DNA from: Providencia sp. PROV188
Lineage (GTDB): Bacteria; Pseudomonadota; Gammaproteobacteria; Enterobacterales; Enterobacteriaceae
Direction: 5' to 3'
Assembly (NCBI RefSeq): GCF_027595165.1
Contig: NZ_CP097291.1
Location: 682,001-746,000, forward strand
DNA: 64,000 nt
A program made the translations under genes and the position numbers. Of this stretch, positions 9,013 to 18,704 are shown one piece after another. The notes under the pieces are model-generated. The model ran no database searches, was not told the DNA's origin, and saw only the letters and a list, made by a program, of their open reading frames with translations. Positions within the stretch are counted from its first letter, which is position 1. Each line of letters opens with the position of its first letter.

Positions 9013-9032
9013 GGGTGTCTGATTATGACTGC

Positions 9033-9935
9033 TTAATTAGCTTCAGGCTTTTTGATGGGAACATAATAGCTGAATGATTCAATGTGAGTTCTTGGATCCG
9101 TATCCGTTATCTCATTGTGCGTCACATTCTTGATTTTGTAGTTTTCTACATCATAGCCTGGACGGCGAGTGAGATTCAGTTTTGGCAAGTAGACCCCATA
9201 AACATGGTAAAGGAACTCCTGCATTCTTTCTCTCGTCGTCTCACCGCGATAATTAAATTTCACATATTCGCCTGCGGGGATCGTAACATGGCTATATTCG
9301 GTGTTACTAAAGCTCGCATCTTCGGGTTTCACTGCGGTGGTGTAAAACACAGTTTGCTCATCATCTTTCTCGGCACTATGAATCGCATGATGTAAGCCAA
9401 AGACTTCAGAAGCCACTTTGGTGGTGTGCTCTAAATAATAGCGCCAGAAAGACTGACGCATTTGCGAGCAGGCAGTTGACCACTCTTCAAGCACATAGGA
9501 ACAACTTTGCTCCAAACCAACCAATGGCTGCTCGACCATCGTGACAAATTCATAATCCAATGGAGAATGTTCATCCAACACGATCGGTGGACAAATACCG
9601 GTTGCGCACCATTCTTCAGTGCGGCGATAAAATGCAGGCGTCAAATTGAACTGTTTTTTAAAAGCGCGAGTGAAAGTTTGTTGTGAATCAAATCGATACT
9701 GTAATGCAATATCAAGAATGGGACGGCTCGTTAAGCGCAGTGCAACCGCAGCACGAGATAGGCGTCTAGCGCGAATATAAGCACCAATTGCTTGGTCGGT
9801 CACATCCTTGAACATTCTCTGTAAATGCCACTTTGAATAACCCGCTCTCGCGGCAACATTATCTAATGACAATGGTTTATCAAGGTTATCATCTATCCAA
9901 CGAAGAAGGTCGCGAATAATATTTGTTTGATCCAT
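9033..9935 (-). CDS. rob: Right origin-binding transcriptional regulator Rob
   Basis: An AraC/XylS-family activator of the mar/sox/rob regulon (efflux, superoxide and antibiotic tolerance), 300 residues. The N-terminal pair of helix-turn-helix motifs (about 8-107) is nearly identical to E. coli, for example GYSKWHLQRMFK and RFDSQQTFTRAFKKQF. The C-terminal half is a GyrI-like ligand-binding domain (DDEQTVFYTTA, GEYVKFNY) and is much less conserved. The C-terminal domain distinguishes it from the short MarA/SoxS/AarP relatives. It is divergent from creA. Confidence 0.93.
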   Translation of the reverse strand: MDQTNIIRDLLRWIDDNLDKPLSLDNVAARAGYSKWHLQRMFKDVTDQAIGAYIRARRLSRAAVALRLTSRPILDIALQYRFDSQQTFTRAFKKQFNLTPAFYRRTEEWCATGICPPIVLDEHSPLDYEFVTMVEQPLVGLEQSCSYVLEEWSTACSQMRQSFWRYYLEHTTKVASEVFGLHHAIHSAEKDDEQTVFYTTAVKPEDASFSNTEYSHVTIPAGEYVKFNYRGETTRERMQEFLYHVYGVYLPKLNLTRRPGYDVENYKIKNVTHNEITDTDPRTHIESFSYYVPIKKPEAN

Positions 9936-10117
9936 GGATATCCCCAGGCAATACGACTCACAGAACAGATATGAGTAATCAATGAGTGGCTATTCTATAA
10001 CAACTTACCTTTTTCGTTTATAGTAAATGAGTTGTATTTAAGAATTAGTTAATAAACAGAATTATTGCCGTTTAGGTTATTTAAAATTCAGATGTTAAGC
10101 TGAAAAGGGAATACTGT

Positions 10118-10624
10118 ATGGGTTCTTCCAAATTTAAAAAAGGTATTGCGAAAGGTAATACACTGAAAAACCTCATTTTGGGATCAATGTTGTCTGCACT
10201 ATCTTTTATGGCAGTCGCAGAGGAAATCGGCTCAGTTGATACTGTATTCAAGGTGCTAGGACCTGACCATAAGATAGTGGTTGAAGCCTTTGATGATCCG
10301 GATGTGGACAATGTGACTTGCTACCTAAGCCGTTCAAAAACGGGCGGGATTAAAGGTGGGCTTGGATTAGCGGAAGATACCTCGGATGCTGCCATTTCTT
10401 GCCAACAAGTGGGTCCTATTGAGCTAAATGACCGAGTGAAACGTAACCCGAAAAAAGGGCAGGTAGTTTTCCAAAAGAGAACGTCACTGGTGTTTAAAAA
10501 GCTTCAAGTGGTTCGTTTTTACGACCCAAAACGTAATGCACTCGTCTATTTGACCTATTCCGATAAGATGATCGACGGCTCGCCTAAAAATGCGTTAAGC
10601 GCCGTGCCAATTATGCCGTGGTGA
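10118..10624 (+). CDS. creA: CreA family protein
   Basis: 168 residues. A positively charged N-terminus leads into a hydrophobic stretch ending near SFMAVAEE, so it is probably exported to the periplasm. The conserved core includes [26 protein letters not shown] and [18 protein letters not shown]. The family has no assigned biochemical role. In E. coli creA heads the creABCD operon. Here creBCD are absent and a terminator follows immediately, so the protein works without the CreBC two-component system. The start is backed by an AAGGGA site. Confidence 0.92.
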   Translation: MGSSKFKKGIAKGNTLKNLILGSMLSALSFMAVAEEIGSVDTVFKVLGPDHKIVVEAFDDPDVDNVTCYLSRSKTGGIKGGLGLAEDTSDAAISCQQVGPIELNDRVKRNPKKGQVVFQKRTSLVFKKLQVVRFYDPKRNALVYLTYSDKMIDGSPKNALSAVPIMPW

Positions 10625-10639
10625 TAGTGCTTTAATATA

Positions 10640-10680
10640 AAAATCGCCACTGATTATGTTTAAAATGAGTGGCGATTTTT
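10640..10680 (+). terminator. creA terminator
   Basis: AAAATCGCCACT at 10640-10651 pairs perfectly with AGTGGCGATTTT at 10668-10679, and the stem ends in a T-run. Confidence 0.8.
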
Positions 10681-10743
10681 GAATGACTTTCAGTTTTAAT
10701 TTTTTAGAATTGGAATAATATTTTTGGTATTTTAAGTTCCAAT

Positions 10744-10766
10744 AAAAAACCGGCTTGCGCCGGTTT
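10744..10766 (-). terminator. arcA terminator
   Basis: An AAAACCGGC / GCCGGTTTT stem with a TTGC loop lies just downstream of arcA. A T-rich tract follows on the minus strand. Confidence 0.8.
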
Positions 10767-10784
10767 TCATTAATCAGAATGAAA

Positions 10785-11501
10785 TCACTCGTCTAAATCA
10801 CCGCAGAAACGATAGCCTTCACCGTGGATGGTGGCAATGATTTCTGGGGTATCTGGCGTAGACTCGAAGTGTTTACGAATGCGACGGATAGTCACATCGA
10901 CTGTTCTGTCATGAGGTTTTAACTCACGGCCAGTCATTTTCTTCAGTAAGTCTGCACGAGTTTGGATTTTGCCTGGGTTTTCACAGAAGTGAAGCATTGC
11001 ACGGAATTCACTACGTGGTAATTTGTAGTGTTCACCAGCAGGGCTCACTAAAGAACGGCTATTAATGTCTAATTCCCAGCCATTGAACTTATAGCTCTCA
11101 ACCAGACGGCGCTCTTCTGTACCGCCCGCTAAATTCATAGTACGGGACAGTAAGTTACGTGCACGGATAGTCAATTCGCGTGGGTTGAATGGTTTGGTGA
11201 TATAGTCATCAGCACCGATTTCAAGACCAAGAATCTTATCAACTTCGTTATCACGGCCAGTTAAGAACATTAATGCGATACTTTCTTGCTCACGTAGTTC
11301 ACGAGCCAGCAGTAAGCCGTTTTTGCCTGGTAAGTTAATATCCATGATCACTAAGTTGATGTCATGTTCAGAAAGAACATTGTTCATTTCTTCACCATCG
11401 GTGGCTTCATGAACAACATAACCTTCCGCTTCAAAGATACTTTTCAGCGTATTACGTGTGACAATCTCGTCTTCAACGATCAAAATGTGTGGGGTCTGCA
11501 T
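10785..11501 (-). CDS. arcA: Aerobic respiration control response regulator ArcA
   Basis: An OmpR-family response regulator, 238 residues, same length as E. coli. The receiver domain (about 1-120) has the acidic pocket (VEDE near 10), the phospho-acceptor Asp in [12 protein letters not shown] near residue 54, and the conserved Thr and Lys (FLTGR, YITKPF). The winged-helix DNA-binding domain follows (about 135-235). With ArcB, encoded elsewhere, it represses TCA-cycle and aerobic respiratory genes under low oxygen. A long leader precedes the gene, with a consensus FNR site about 260 bases upstream. Confidence 0.97.
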   Translation of the reverse strand: MQTPHILIVEDEIVTRNTLKSIFEAEGYVVHEATDGEEMNNVLSEHDINLVIMDINLPGKNGLLLARELREQESIALMFLTGRDNEVDKILGLEIGADDYITKPFNPRELTIRARNLLSRTMNLAGGTEERRLVESYKFNGWELDINSRSLVSPAGEHYKLPRSEFRAMLHFCENPGKIQTRADLLKKMTGRELKPHDRTVDVTIRRIRKHFESTPDTPEIIATIHGEGYRFCGDLDE

Positions 11502-11759
11502 ATTTGCTACCTAAAGTATTAAAATAAAAATACTGAACCCATAGGCCGTTTCCAGTTAGGTGGTTGTTGGTATGATTATCTGGAAAAACACGTCTATGAG
11601 TATAAATTTGTCTTTACATTTTTCAGTGACTTAGCGTTGCCTATCCATTAGGCTGAAGGTCATAAAACTCACCAAAACTTAAGCACTTTCCCAATATTGG
11701 GCTGTTAACAGCAATATAACAGCTAATACTGCATTTACCACCTAAAAAACTAACTTTTG

Positions 11760-11773
11760 TTGATACATATCAA
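11760..11773 (-). promoter_or_regulatory. FNR site for arcA
   Basis: TTGAT-ACAT-ATCAA is a perfect match to the FNR consensus TTGATnnnnATCAA. FNR activation of arcA under low oxygen is known in E. coli. The site lies in the arcA upstream region. Confidence 0.7.
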
Positions 11774-12254
11774 AATCAATTGTAGCACGTTAACAATGAT
11801 TGTTAGGCAGATAATTATACCAAAATTATTTGTTATAGAGATATCGAATAGACGATAAAAATAAGAGAAAAAAAGAGAGATAATGCACGTTTTTCATCGT
11901 GATACCGTACAGAAAGGTCGATATGAATAGGGATGAAGATATTTGTATTTAACTTAAGCTAAGTCACGTAAGTGATTTTTGTGTCTTTAGAACACCTTAA
12001 AATTGTCAGAGAGTAAAATTTCGTTTAGCACATCAAAATCGCGTAAAAAAAGTATTTTTGGTTTTTTATAAGAAAAACTAGGTGATTACACTTACTTGCT
12101 TTGCGTGAATCTATTTTGTTTTACAAAAAAATAACAAGACTCCTCAGAACTATCTGAATTAATGTTTGCATGCTTATAATTAACTAAATGACTATTTGGT
12201 TTCTTATGTGCAATTTTGATCTGAAACTAAGTAGGTTTCTTTAAGGTTGGTGCA

Positions 12255-12272
12255 AATCTTGATCAAGATTAA
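12255..12272. promoter_or_regulatory. Palindrome, FNR-like half match
   Basis: AATCTTGATCAAGATT is a perfect 16-base palindrome. Inside it, TTGATCAAGATTAA (12259-12272) fits the FNR consensus with one mismatch. The target gene is unclear because it lies far from both arcA and the thr promoter. Confidence 0.35.
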
Positions 12273-12551
12273 TCGAAGAGAGAAAGATAGGACATCAGTG
12301 GCAATTTATTTCAAATTTACTGTTGAGAAATACGGTTAAAATACCGTCATCAAATTTGGTGTTTGATTGTTTTTTGTACATGTGAGGCGCTAATTTTTTA
12401 AATAAAATTAAAATCTATTAATTTTAGAATTAATGAATTTTACAACTGGAATATCTAAGCTAGCTCTCTTTTTATGAAGATGTTTTTGATGAATACAGTG
12501 GATCTCCGAGCTGAATTACCGCTTCTTTTGAGGTCATAAATACAAATAAAT

Positions 12552-12584
12552 TTGACATTATTGTGTGATTACTTTAACCGTATA
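12552..12584 (+). promoter_or_regulatory. thr operon promoter
   Basis: A TTGACA -35 at 12552-12557 is followed by ACTTTAACCGTATAGG. This closely resembles the -10/start region of the E. coli thr promoter. The exact -10 hexamer is not certain. Confidence 0.6.
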
Positions 12585-12597
12585 GGGAGAAACCGAA

Positions 12598-12693
12598 ATG
12601 TTCCCTACGAGACAAACAAATTTTATGCGTAACATCAGCCTGACTACGATTATTACCACCACCACCGTAACCACAGGAAACGGGGCGGGCTGA
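12598..12693 (+). CDS. thrL: thr operon leader peptide ThrL
   Basis: The attenuation leader. The core ISLTTIITTTTVTTGNGAG carries eight Thr and three Ile codons, so ribosome stalling senses threonyl- and isoleucyl-tRNA. Two in-frame ATGs exist. The later one (12625) gives 22 residues and aligns with the E. coli 21-mer but has almost no Shine-Dalgarno. The earlier one (12598) gives 31 residues and has AGGGAGA seven bases upstream. I choose the earlier start on that basis. It adds two more Thr codons. Confidence 0.85.
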   Translation: MFPTRQTNFMRNISLTTIITTTTVTTGNGAG

Positions 12694-12714
12694 CGCATCC
12701 AAAAAATAAAAATG

Positions 12715-12752
12715 AAAAAGCCCGCATCCTAAAAAGATGTGGGCTTTTTTTT
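12715..12752 (+). terminator. thr attenuator
   Basis: GCCCGCATC pairs with GATGTGGGC (one G-T), extended by A-T pairs and followed by eight T. It sits between the leader peptide stop and thrA, as expected for attenuation. Confidence 0.9.
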
Positions 12753-12777
12753 GGCGCTAATTCAGGAGAGAAATACC

Positions 12778-15237
12778 ATGCGTGTGCTTAAATTTGGCGG
12801 TACTTCAGTCGCAAATGACGAACGGGTACTTAATGTTGCTGATATCGCGGAAAGCAAATTGGCAGATGGACAAGTCGCGTTGGTGCTATCTGCACCCGCG
12901 AAAATCACTAACCATTTGGTGGCGATGATTGAAAAAACGGCAGCAGGTCAGGATGTCATCACGCATGTGAGTGATGCAGAAATGATTTTTGCTAATCTCT
13001 TAAAAGGATTGAAAGAAAAGCAGCCCGGCTTTGAATATGACAAACTGAAAAAGCTGACCGAACACGAATTCGCGCAAATCAAACAAGTACTGCATGGTAT
13101 TACTCTTCTAGGACAATGTCCTGATAGCATCAACGCCTCTATTATCTGCCGTGGTGAGAAGCTCTCTATCGCCATCATGGAATCTGTATTAAAAGCTCGC
13201 GGTCACAAAGTCACCGTGATTGATCCGGTGAAAAGCTTGCTAGCAAAAGGTCACTATCTTGAATCCACCGTTGATATCAATGAATCCACTAAACGTATTA
13301 CAGAGTTGAACATCCCTAAAGATCATTTCGTGTTGATGGCAGGCTTTACGGCTGGAAATGAGAAGGGTGAACTGGTGGTGTTAGGACGTAATGGTTCCGA
13401 CTATTCGGCTGCGGTATTAGCGGCATGTTTACGTGCAGATTGCTGTGAAATTTGGACAGATGTTGATGGGGTTTATACTTGTGACCCACGTTTAGTGCCT
13501 GATGCCCGTTTACTCAAAGGGATGTCATACCAAGAAGCGATGGAGCTTTCTTATTTTGGCGCGAAAGTCTTACACCCTCGTACTATCGCCCCAATTGCAC
13601 AATTCCAAATCCCTTGCCTGATCAAAAACACCACTAATCCAAGTGCACCGGGTACGCTGATTGGTGATGGTCAAACGGATGTTAGTACACCAGTGAAAGG
13701 GATCACTAACCTGAATAATATGGCGATGATCAACGTCTCAGGTCCGGGTATGAAAGGCATGGTTGGTATGGCAGCACGTATTTTCTCGGTCATGTCCCGT
13801 AAAGGGATCTCCGTGGTGCTGATCACGCAATCATCGTCGGAATACAGTATCAGCTTCTGCGTGCCGCAAAATGAGCTACAGCGCGCTCGTGGCGCATTAG
13901 AAGAAGAGTTTTATTTAGAGCTTAAAGACGGGGTATTAGACCCGTTAGATGTGATGGAGCAACTATCCATCATCTCCGTTGTTGGGGATGGTATGCGTAC
14001 ATTAAAAGGCATCTCCGCACGTTTCTTCTCAGCATTAACCCGCGGCAATATCAACATCGTTGCTATTGCGCAAGGCTCGTCCGAGCGTTCAATCTCTGCG
14101 GTGATCGCCAATGAGTCAGCCACTTCAGCGGTGCGTTTATGTCACCAAATGCTGTTCAATGCTGAGCAAGTGATTGAAGCCTTTATTGTCGGAGTGGGCG
14201 GCGTCGGTAATGCGTTGATCGAACAGATCCACCGTCAACAACAGTGGCTGAAACAAAAACATATTGATCTACGTGTCTGTGGGATAGCGAACTCAAGAGC
14301 GATGCTGATCAATATGCAAGGAATTGACTTAGATAATTGGAAAGCTGAATTAGCTGAAGCCAAAGAAGCGTTTAGCCTCAGCCGTCTGATCCGTTTAGAG
14401 CGTGAGTACCATTTTTTAAACCCGGTGATCATCGACTGTACGTCTAACCAAGAGATCGCAGAGCAATATGCTAGCTTCTTAAAAGACGGTTTTAACGTCG
14501 TCACGCCGAACAAAAAAGCCAACACATTGTCGATGGATTATTATCATCAACTTCGTGCTGCCGCCGAGAGCTCAAAACGTAAATTCCTTTATGATACCAA
14601 CGTAGGGGCGGGTTTACCGGTTATCGAAAACCTACAAAACTTACTGAACGCAGGGGATGAATTAGTTCATTTCAGTGGAATCTTGTCAGGATCCTTGTCA
14701 TTTATTTTCGGTAAATTGGATGAAGGAATGTCCTTATCAGAAGCGACAACGTTAGCGAAGGAAAAAGGCTTCACCGAGCCAGATCCACGCGACGATTTAT
14801 CCGGCATGGATGTGGCGCGTAAATTACTGATTTTAGCTCGTGAGGCGGGTTATGAATTAGAACTTAGCGACATCAATATTGAATCTGTACTTCCTGCTGA
14901 TTTCGACAGTTCAGGCAGTGTTGCCGAGTTTATGGCGCGTTTACCACAACTTGATGCCCAGTTTGCTGCGCGGATAAAAGCGGCAGAAGCAGAGGAAAAA
15001 GTGTTACGCTATGTGGGTCTTATCGAAGAAGGTCGCTGTCAGGTGAAAATGGTTGCCGTTGATGGAAATGACCCACTGTTTAAAGTAAAAAATGGCGAAA
15101 ACGCACTGGCATTCTACACACGCTACTATCAACCAATTCCTTTAGTTCTCAGAGGTTACGGTGCTGGTAATGATGTAACTGCAGCGGGTGTATTTGCGGA
15201 TATGCTGCGTACCCTATCATGGAAATTGGGAGTTTAA
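12778..15237 (+). CDS. thrA: Bifunctional aspartokinase I / homoserine dehydrogenase I
   Basis: 819 residues from this start ([10 protein letters not shown]), one fewer than E. coli. A CAGGAGAG site precedes it. An earlier in-frame codon would begin inside the attenuator and is rejected. The aspartate kinase domain (about 1-290, KFGGTS and [10 protein letters not shown]) is followed by two ACT-type regulatory stretches (about 315-460, [11 protein letters not shown] and [17 protein letters not shown]). The NADP-dependent homoserine dehydrogenase comes last (from about 465, [29 protein letters not shown]). It catalyses the first and third steps from aspartate to threonine and is normally inhibited by threonine. 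Confidence 0.98.
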   Translation: MRVLKFGGTSVANDERVLNVADIAESKLADGQVALVLSAPAKITNHLVAMIEKTAAGQDVITHVSDAEMIFANLLKGLKEKQPGFEYDKLKKLTEHEFAQIKQVLHGITLLGQCPDSINASIICRGEKLSIAIMESVLKARGHKVTVIDPVKSLLAKGHYLESTVDINESTKRITELNIPKDHFVLMAGFTAGNEKGELVVLGRNGSDYSAAVLAACLRADCCEIWTDVDGVYTCDPRLVPDARLLKGMSYQEAMELSYFGAKVLHPRTIAPIAQFQIPCLIKNTTNPSAPGTLIGDGQTDVSTPVKGITNLNNMAMINVSGPGMKGMVGMAARIFSVMSRKGISVVLITQSSSEYSISFCVPQNELQRARGALEEEFYLELKDGVLDPLDVMEQLSIISVVGDGMRTLKGISARFFSALTRGNINIVAIAQGSSERSISAVIANESATSAVRLCHQMLFNAEQVIEAFIVGVGGVGNALIEQIHRQQQWLKQKHIDLRVCGIANSRAMLINMQGIDLDNWKAELAEAKEAFSLSRLIRLEREYHFLNPVIIDCTSNQEIAEQYASFLKDGFNVVTPNKKANTLSMDYYHQLRAAAESSKRKFLYDTNVGAGLPVIENLQNLLNAGDELVHFSGILSGSLSFIFGKLDEGMSLSEATTLAKEKGFTEPDPRDDLSGMDVARKLLILAREAGYELELSDINIESVLPADFDSSGSVAEFMARLPQLDAQFAARIKAAEAEEKVLRYVGLIEEGRCQVKMVAVDGNDPLFKVKNGENALAFYTRYYQPIPLVLRGYGAGNDVTAAGVFADMLRTLSWKLGV

Positions 15238-15240
15238 GAA

Positions 15241-16170
15241 GTGATCAAAGTTTATGCACCCGCTTCAATTGGTAATGTGAGCGTTGGATTTGATGTGCTA
15301 GGCGTAGCAGTCTCTCCGATTGATGGCTCACTGCTCGGTGACTGTGTCAGCATTGAAGCGGCAGAGACATTTTCATTAGAAAACCAAGGTCGATTTGTTT
15401 CTAAGCTACCGAAAAAAATGGAACACAACATTGTTTACCAATGCTGGGAACTGTTTTGCGAGCGTCTTGGTAAAAAACTGAACGTGGCAATGACCCTTGA
15501 AAAGAATATGCCAATTGGTTCGGGTTTAGGTTCAAGTGCTTGCTCCGTCGTCGCTGCACTGATGGCACTCAATGAGTTTGCAGATAAGCCATTTGACCAA
15601 ACCGCACTGCTTGGCATGATGGGCGAGCTAGAAGGGCGTATTTCAGGCAGTATTCACTATGACAACGTCGCGCCATGCTACTTGGGGGGCTTACAGCTGA
15701 TCATCGAGCAAAATGGCATTATTTCTCAGCCCGTCCCTGCGTTTGAAAACTGGTATTGGGTGATGGCCTATCCGGGTATTAAAGTCTCTACCGCAGAAGC
15801 GCGAGCCATTTTACCCGATAGCTATTCTCGCCATGATATTGTAAATCATGGGCGCTATTTATCAGGCTTTATCCATGCATGTCATACTCATCAGCCTGAG
15901 CTAGCGGTCACGATGATCAAAGACGTCGTCGCAGAGCCATACCGTACTCAGTTGCTGCCAGGTTTTGCGAAGGCACGAGAACATGCGAAGCAAATTGGTG
16001 CTCTGGCATGTGGTATTTCGGGATCAGGACCAACAATTTTTACCATTTGTGATGATAAAAAAATCGCAGAAGAGATGGTGCAGTACCTACAACAACATTA
16101 CATTCAAAATGATGAAGGCTTTGTGCATATCTGTCGTTTAGATATGGCGGGTGCAAGGACAATAGGGTAA
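15241..16170 (+). CDS. thrB: Homoserine kinase
   Basis: A GHMP kinase of 309 residues that phosphorylates homoserine to O-phosphohomoserine. The ATP-binding signature [12 protein letters not shown] lies near residue 90, with an N-terminal GHMP motif ([16 protein letters not shown]) and a C-terminal GISGSGPT loop. It starts with GTG three bases after the thrA stop, so it is translationally coupled. It shares the thr promoter and attenuator. Confidence 0.97.
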   Translation: MIKVYAPASIGNVSVGFDVLGVAVSPIDGSLLGDCVSIEAAETFSLENQGRFVSKLPKKMEHNIVYQCWELFCERLGKKLNVAMTLEKNMPIGSGLGSSACSVVAALMALNEFADKPFDQTALLGMMGELEGRISGSIHYDNVAPCYLGGLQLIIEQNGIISQPVPAFENWYWVMAYPGIKVSTAEARAILPDSYSRHDIVNHGRYLSGFIHACHTHQPELAVTMIKDVVAEPYRTQLLPGFAKAREHAKQIGALACGISGSGPTIFTICDDKKIAEEMVQYLQQHYIQNDEGFVHICRLDMAGARTIG

Positions 16171-16173
16171 ACG

Positions 16174-17469
16174 ATGAAACTGTATAATTTAAAAGATAAC
16201 AACGAACAAGTCAGCTTCGCGCAAGCCGTGAAACAAGGGTTAGGTAAGCAACAAGGGCTATTTTTCCCTCAAGACTTACCTGAGTTTAGCGCCAGTGAAA
16301 TTGATGAATTACTGAAGTTGGATTTTGTCACTCGTAGTAGCCGTATCTTAAACGCGTTTATCGGAGATGAAATTCCAGCTGAGCAGCTTGCTGAACGTGT
16401 TAAAACGGCTTTTGCATTTCCTGCACCTGTTTCCAAAGTTGAAGATGATGTGGCTACGTTAGAGCTGTATCACGGACCAACACTGGCATTTAAAGACTTT
16501 GGCGGTCGCTTCATGGCGCAAGCGTTAGGTCAAGTAGCTGGTGGTGCGCCAGTCACTATCTTAACCGCGACATCTGGTGATACCGGCGCTGCTGTTGCCC
16601 ATGCATTCTATGGTTTGGATAATGTTCAAGTGGTTATCTTATACCCAGAAGGCAAAATCAGCCCACTGCAAGAAAAACTATTCTGTACGCTGGGTAAAAA
16701 CATCCATACTGTGGCTATCAAAGATGATTTTGATGCGTGTCAGGCGATGGTCAAACACGCTTTTGATGATGAAGAACTGAAAAAAGCCCTGTATTTGAAC
16801 TCTGCGAACTCCATCAATATTAGCCGTCTGTTAGCGCAGATTTGTTATTATTTTGAAGCGGTTGCTCAGATCCCAGCAGAAAAACGCGATCAACTGGTGA
16901 TCTCTGTGCCAAGTGGTAACTTTGGGGATTTAACGGCAGGCTTGCTGGCGAAATCTATGGGATTACCAGTGAAACGTTTTATCGCTGCCACTAACGTTAA
17001 TGACACGGTTCCGCGTTATTTAGTTGATGGTAAATGGGCGCCACATCAAACCGTTGCGACTTTATCTAACGCAATGGATGTCAGCCAGCCAAATAACTGG
17101 CCGCGTATTGAAGAGTTATTCCGTCGCAAAGGTTGGTCATTGAAAGAGTTAGGTTACGGTGCAGTGAGTGATGAAGTGACTCAAGAAACCGTACGTGAGT
17201 TAGATAAGAAAGGGTATTTATCGGAGCCTCATGCAGCGGTTGCTTATCGAGTCCTGCGTGATCAGCTGCAAGATGGTGAATATGGCCTGTTCTTAGGAAC
17301 TGCTCATCCTGCGAAATTTAAGGAGAGCGTGGAAGCTATCTTAAATAAACAAATTTCGCTGCCAAAAGAGCTGGCGGAACGTGCAGATTTACCTCTGCTT
17401 TCTCACTTCTTACCGTCAAATTTTGCTCAATTACGCGAATTCTTAATGAAGTTAGCACCGAAACAATAA
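16174..17469 (+). CDS. thrC: Threonine synthase
   Basis: A PLP enzyme of 431 residues that converts O-phosphohomoserine to threonine. The PLP lysine sits in PTLAFKDFGGRFM near residue 107. The phosphate-binding TATSGDTGAAVAHA and VPSGNFGDLTAG stretches are both present. It begins three bases after thrB ends and closes the operon at a strong terminator. Confidence 0.97.
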   Translation: MKLYNLKDNNEQVSFAQAVKQGLGKQQGLFFPQDLPEFSASEIDELLKLDFVTRSSRILNAFIGDEIPAEQLAERVKTAFAFPAPVSKVEDDVATLELYHGPTLAFKDFGGRFMAQALGQVAGGAPVTILTATSGDTGAAVAHAFYGLDNVQVVILYPEGKISPLQEKLFCTLGKNIHTVAIKDDFDACQAMVKHAFDDEELKKALYLNSANSINISRLLAQICYYFEAVAQIPAEKRDQLVISVPSGNFGDLTAGLLAKSMGLPVKRFIAATNVNDTVPRYLVDGKWAPHQTVATLSNAMDVSQPNNWPRIEELFRRKGWSLKELGYGAVSDEVTQETVRELDKKGYLSEPHAAVAYRVLRDQLQDGEYGLFLGTAHPAKFKESVEAILNKQISLPKELAERADLPLLSHFLPSNFAQLREFLMKLAPKQ

Positions 17470-17500
17470 TTGAAACCTGCGATTGACGGGGATCTTAATA

Positions 17501-17531
17501 ACGGAAGCTGTATTGGCTTCCGTTTTTTTTT
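17501..17531 (+). terminator. thr operon terminator
   Basis: An ACGGAAGC / GCTTCCGT stem with a 7-base loop, followed by nine T. Confidence 0.9.
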
Positions 17532-17540
17532 GAGGAAAAG

Positions 17541-18203
17541 CTAATAATTAGAGCCGTCCGTGCCATTTTGACCGCCATCGGGTCCTCCTTTACCACCTTT
17601 GCCCACTTGTCCTCCAATACCTGCATTTCCTCCATTGCCGCCATCGCCACTACCAGAGCCATCCCCCCCATTACCGCCATGATCGCCATTGCTTCCTCCG
17701 TGTCCGCCATTGCCGCCATTGCCGTTGACGGAACCATTTCCACCGTTCCCCCCGTTACCTAGACCATCTCCGTTACCGCCGTGTCCGCCGTCTCCACCAT
17801 TCACGCCACCATTTCCGCCGTTGCCACCATTTCCATTACTGCCGGGCGTCGCGTGACCTCCGTGGTTGCCATGACCATGACTGCCACCGTTGCCACCATT
17901 TCCACCATGTTGACCATTACCTCCGCTGCCGCCATTACCACCGATTCCGCCATTACCGCCGTTTCCTCCACTGCCATTTTGTCCATGAGTTCCATTTATG
18001 CCATTTTCGGAAAAATGGAAATAATAATTTCGGTAATAAAAAGGAATGCAGGAATTAGACTGAGAAATATTATCGATAAAAATGGTTTTATTTAAATGGA
18101 ATAAAGTGTTTTTATTTGATTGAATATAATTGGAATGACTTAATGTTGGTATTGCAGTGAGAAATAAAATAGAGAAAAATTGAAATAGAGATTGATTAAC
18201 CAT
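17541..18203 (-). CDS. Secreted glycine-rich repeat protein (large)
   Basis: 220 residues from a start with GGAGG six bases upstream; a longer frame adds four residues and is unlikely. An N-terminal signal peptide (about 22 residues, ending IPTLSHS) is followed by a short non-repetitive segment with several Phe/Tyr/Asn. From about residue 70 to the end it is almost entirely Gly with Asn, His, Ser and Asp in G-G-X and related triplets. No Cys lies in the repeat, and there is no sortase, lipobox or membrane anchor. No family is recognised. It follows a 72-residue sibling with the same repeat in one transcription unit. A polyglycine-II bundle or a flexible surface matrix protein is possible. The function is unknown. 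Confidence 0.7.
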   Translation of the reverse strand: MVNQSLFQFFSILFLTAIPTLSHSNYIQSNKNTLFHLNKTIFIDNISQSNSCIPFYYRNYYFHFSENGINGTHGQNGSGGNGGNGGIGGNGGSGGNGQHGGNGGNGGSHGHGNHGGHATPGSNGNGGNGGNGGVNGGDGGHGGNGDGLGNGGNGGNGSVNGNGGNGGHGGSNGDHGGNGGDGSGSGDGGNGGNAGIGGQVGKGGKGGPDGGQNGTDGSNY

Positions 18204-18215
18204 TGTATCCTCCAT

Positions 18216-18237
18216 CCCCCTTCGTATGTGAAGGGGG
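18216..18237 (-). other. Hairpin between the two glycine-rich genes
   Basis: CCCCCTTC and GAAGGGGG form an 8-bp stem with a 6-base loop. It lies just ahead of the GGAGG site of the downstream glycine-rich gene. There is no T-run, so it is more likely an mRNA processing or stability element than a terminator. Confidence 0.5.
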
Positions 18238-18261
18238 AAATAATTAAATAATCGGGTTTAT

Positions 18262-18480
18262 TTAATTTCCATTACCACCGTTACCACCATTGCCTCCATG
18301 CCCGCCACTACCACCGCTTCCACCGTTACCACCATTGCCTCCATGCCCACCGTTACCGCCATTTCCTCCGTTGCTCCACAGATATTCGGTATCCGTTTGT
18401 TGTGCGTTGGTCGATATAGTCATGGAAAGTGCGGATAAAGGGAATAATAAGGTGATTAAGACAGTAGAGATTTTACGCAT
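18262..18480 (-). CDS. Secreted glycine-rich repeat protein (small)
   Basis: 72 residues, with GAGGA seven bases before the ATG. A signal peptide (MRKISTVLITLLFPLSALS) leads to a short linker with Trp-Ser. It ends in a run of about eleven perfect three-residue units, (N/H/S)-G-G, up to the last residue. It has no Cys, so it is not a microcin B17-type heterocyclised peptide. It shares repeat type, export signal and orientation with the gene at 17541-18203, 58 bases downstream, so the two very probably form an operon. No known family is recognised. Confidence 0.7.
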   Translation of the reverse strand: MRKISTVLITLLFPLSALSMTISTNAQQTDTEYLWSNGGNGGNGGHGGNGGNGGSGGSGGHGGNGGNGGNGN

Positions 18481-18654
18481 ATAAATTCCTCGTTATAAAG
18501 TGAATTAATTAAACTGCAAATAAAGCTTAAATGACTCACTTAAATAATTAAAGAATGTTATCGATTAATTAATGACTCAAATTTGTTTTGTATGAATATA
18601 AAATAATAAACCAGAATGTTATTCGTTCGTTTATATTTAAATTAAAGATAATAA

Positions 18655-18693
18655 ATAGAAAGCTATCCCTTAAATATATTTTAAGAGATAGCG
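18655..18693 (-). terminator. Terminator of the aldo/keto reductase gene
   Basis: On the minus strand, GCTATCTCTTAAA pairs imperfectly with TTTAAGGGATAGC and is followed by a T-rich tract. Confidence 0.6.
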
Positions 18694-18704
18694 ATAGGAA
18701 GGGC

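Larger units (their letters stand above)
11502..12551. other. Long arcA - thr intergenic region
   Basis: About 1.05 kb of AT-rich DNA between the divergent arcA and thr units. The E. coli genes that sit here (yjjY, yjtD) are not present as readable frames. It contains the arcA leader and promoter, an FNR-type palindrome at 11760-11773 and a second palindrome at 12255-12270. No further gene could be supported. Confidence 0.6.

Noticed and set aside
12739..12777. Longer N-terminus for ThrA
   Set aside because: The added codons lie in the attenuator stem and T-run; the ATG at 12778 has a strong ribosome site and matches the family start.
17568..18095. Ser/Thr/Ala/Ile-rich frames opposite the glycine-rich gene
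   Set aside because: They are the antisense reading of the GGX repeat and have no signal peptide or ribosome site.
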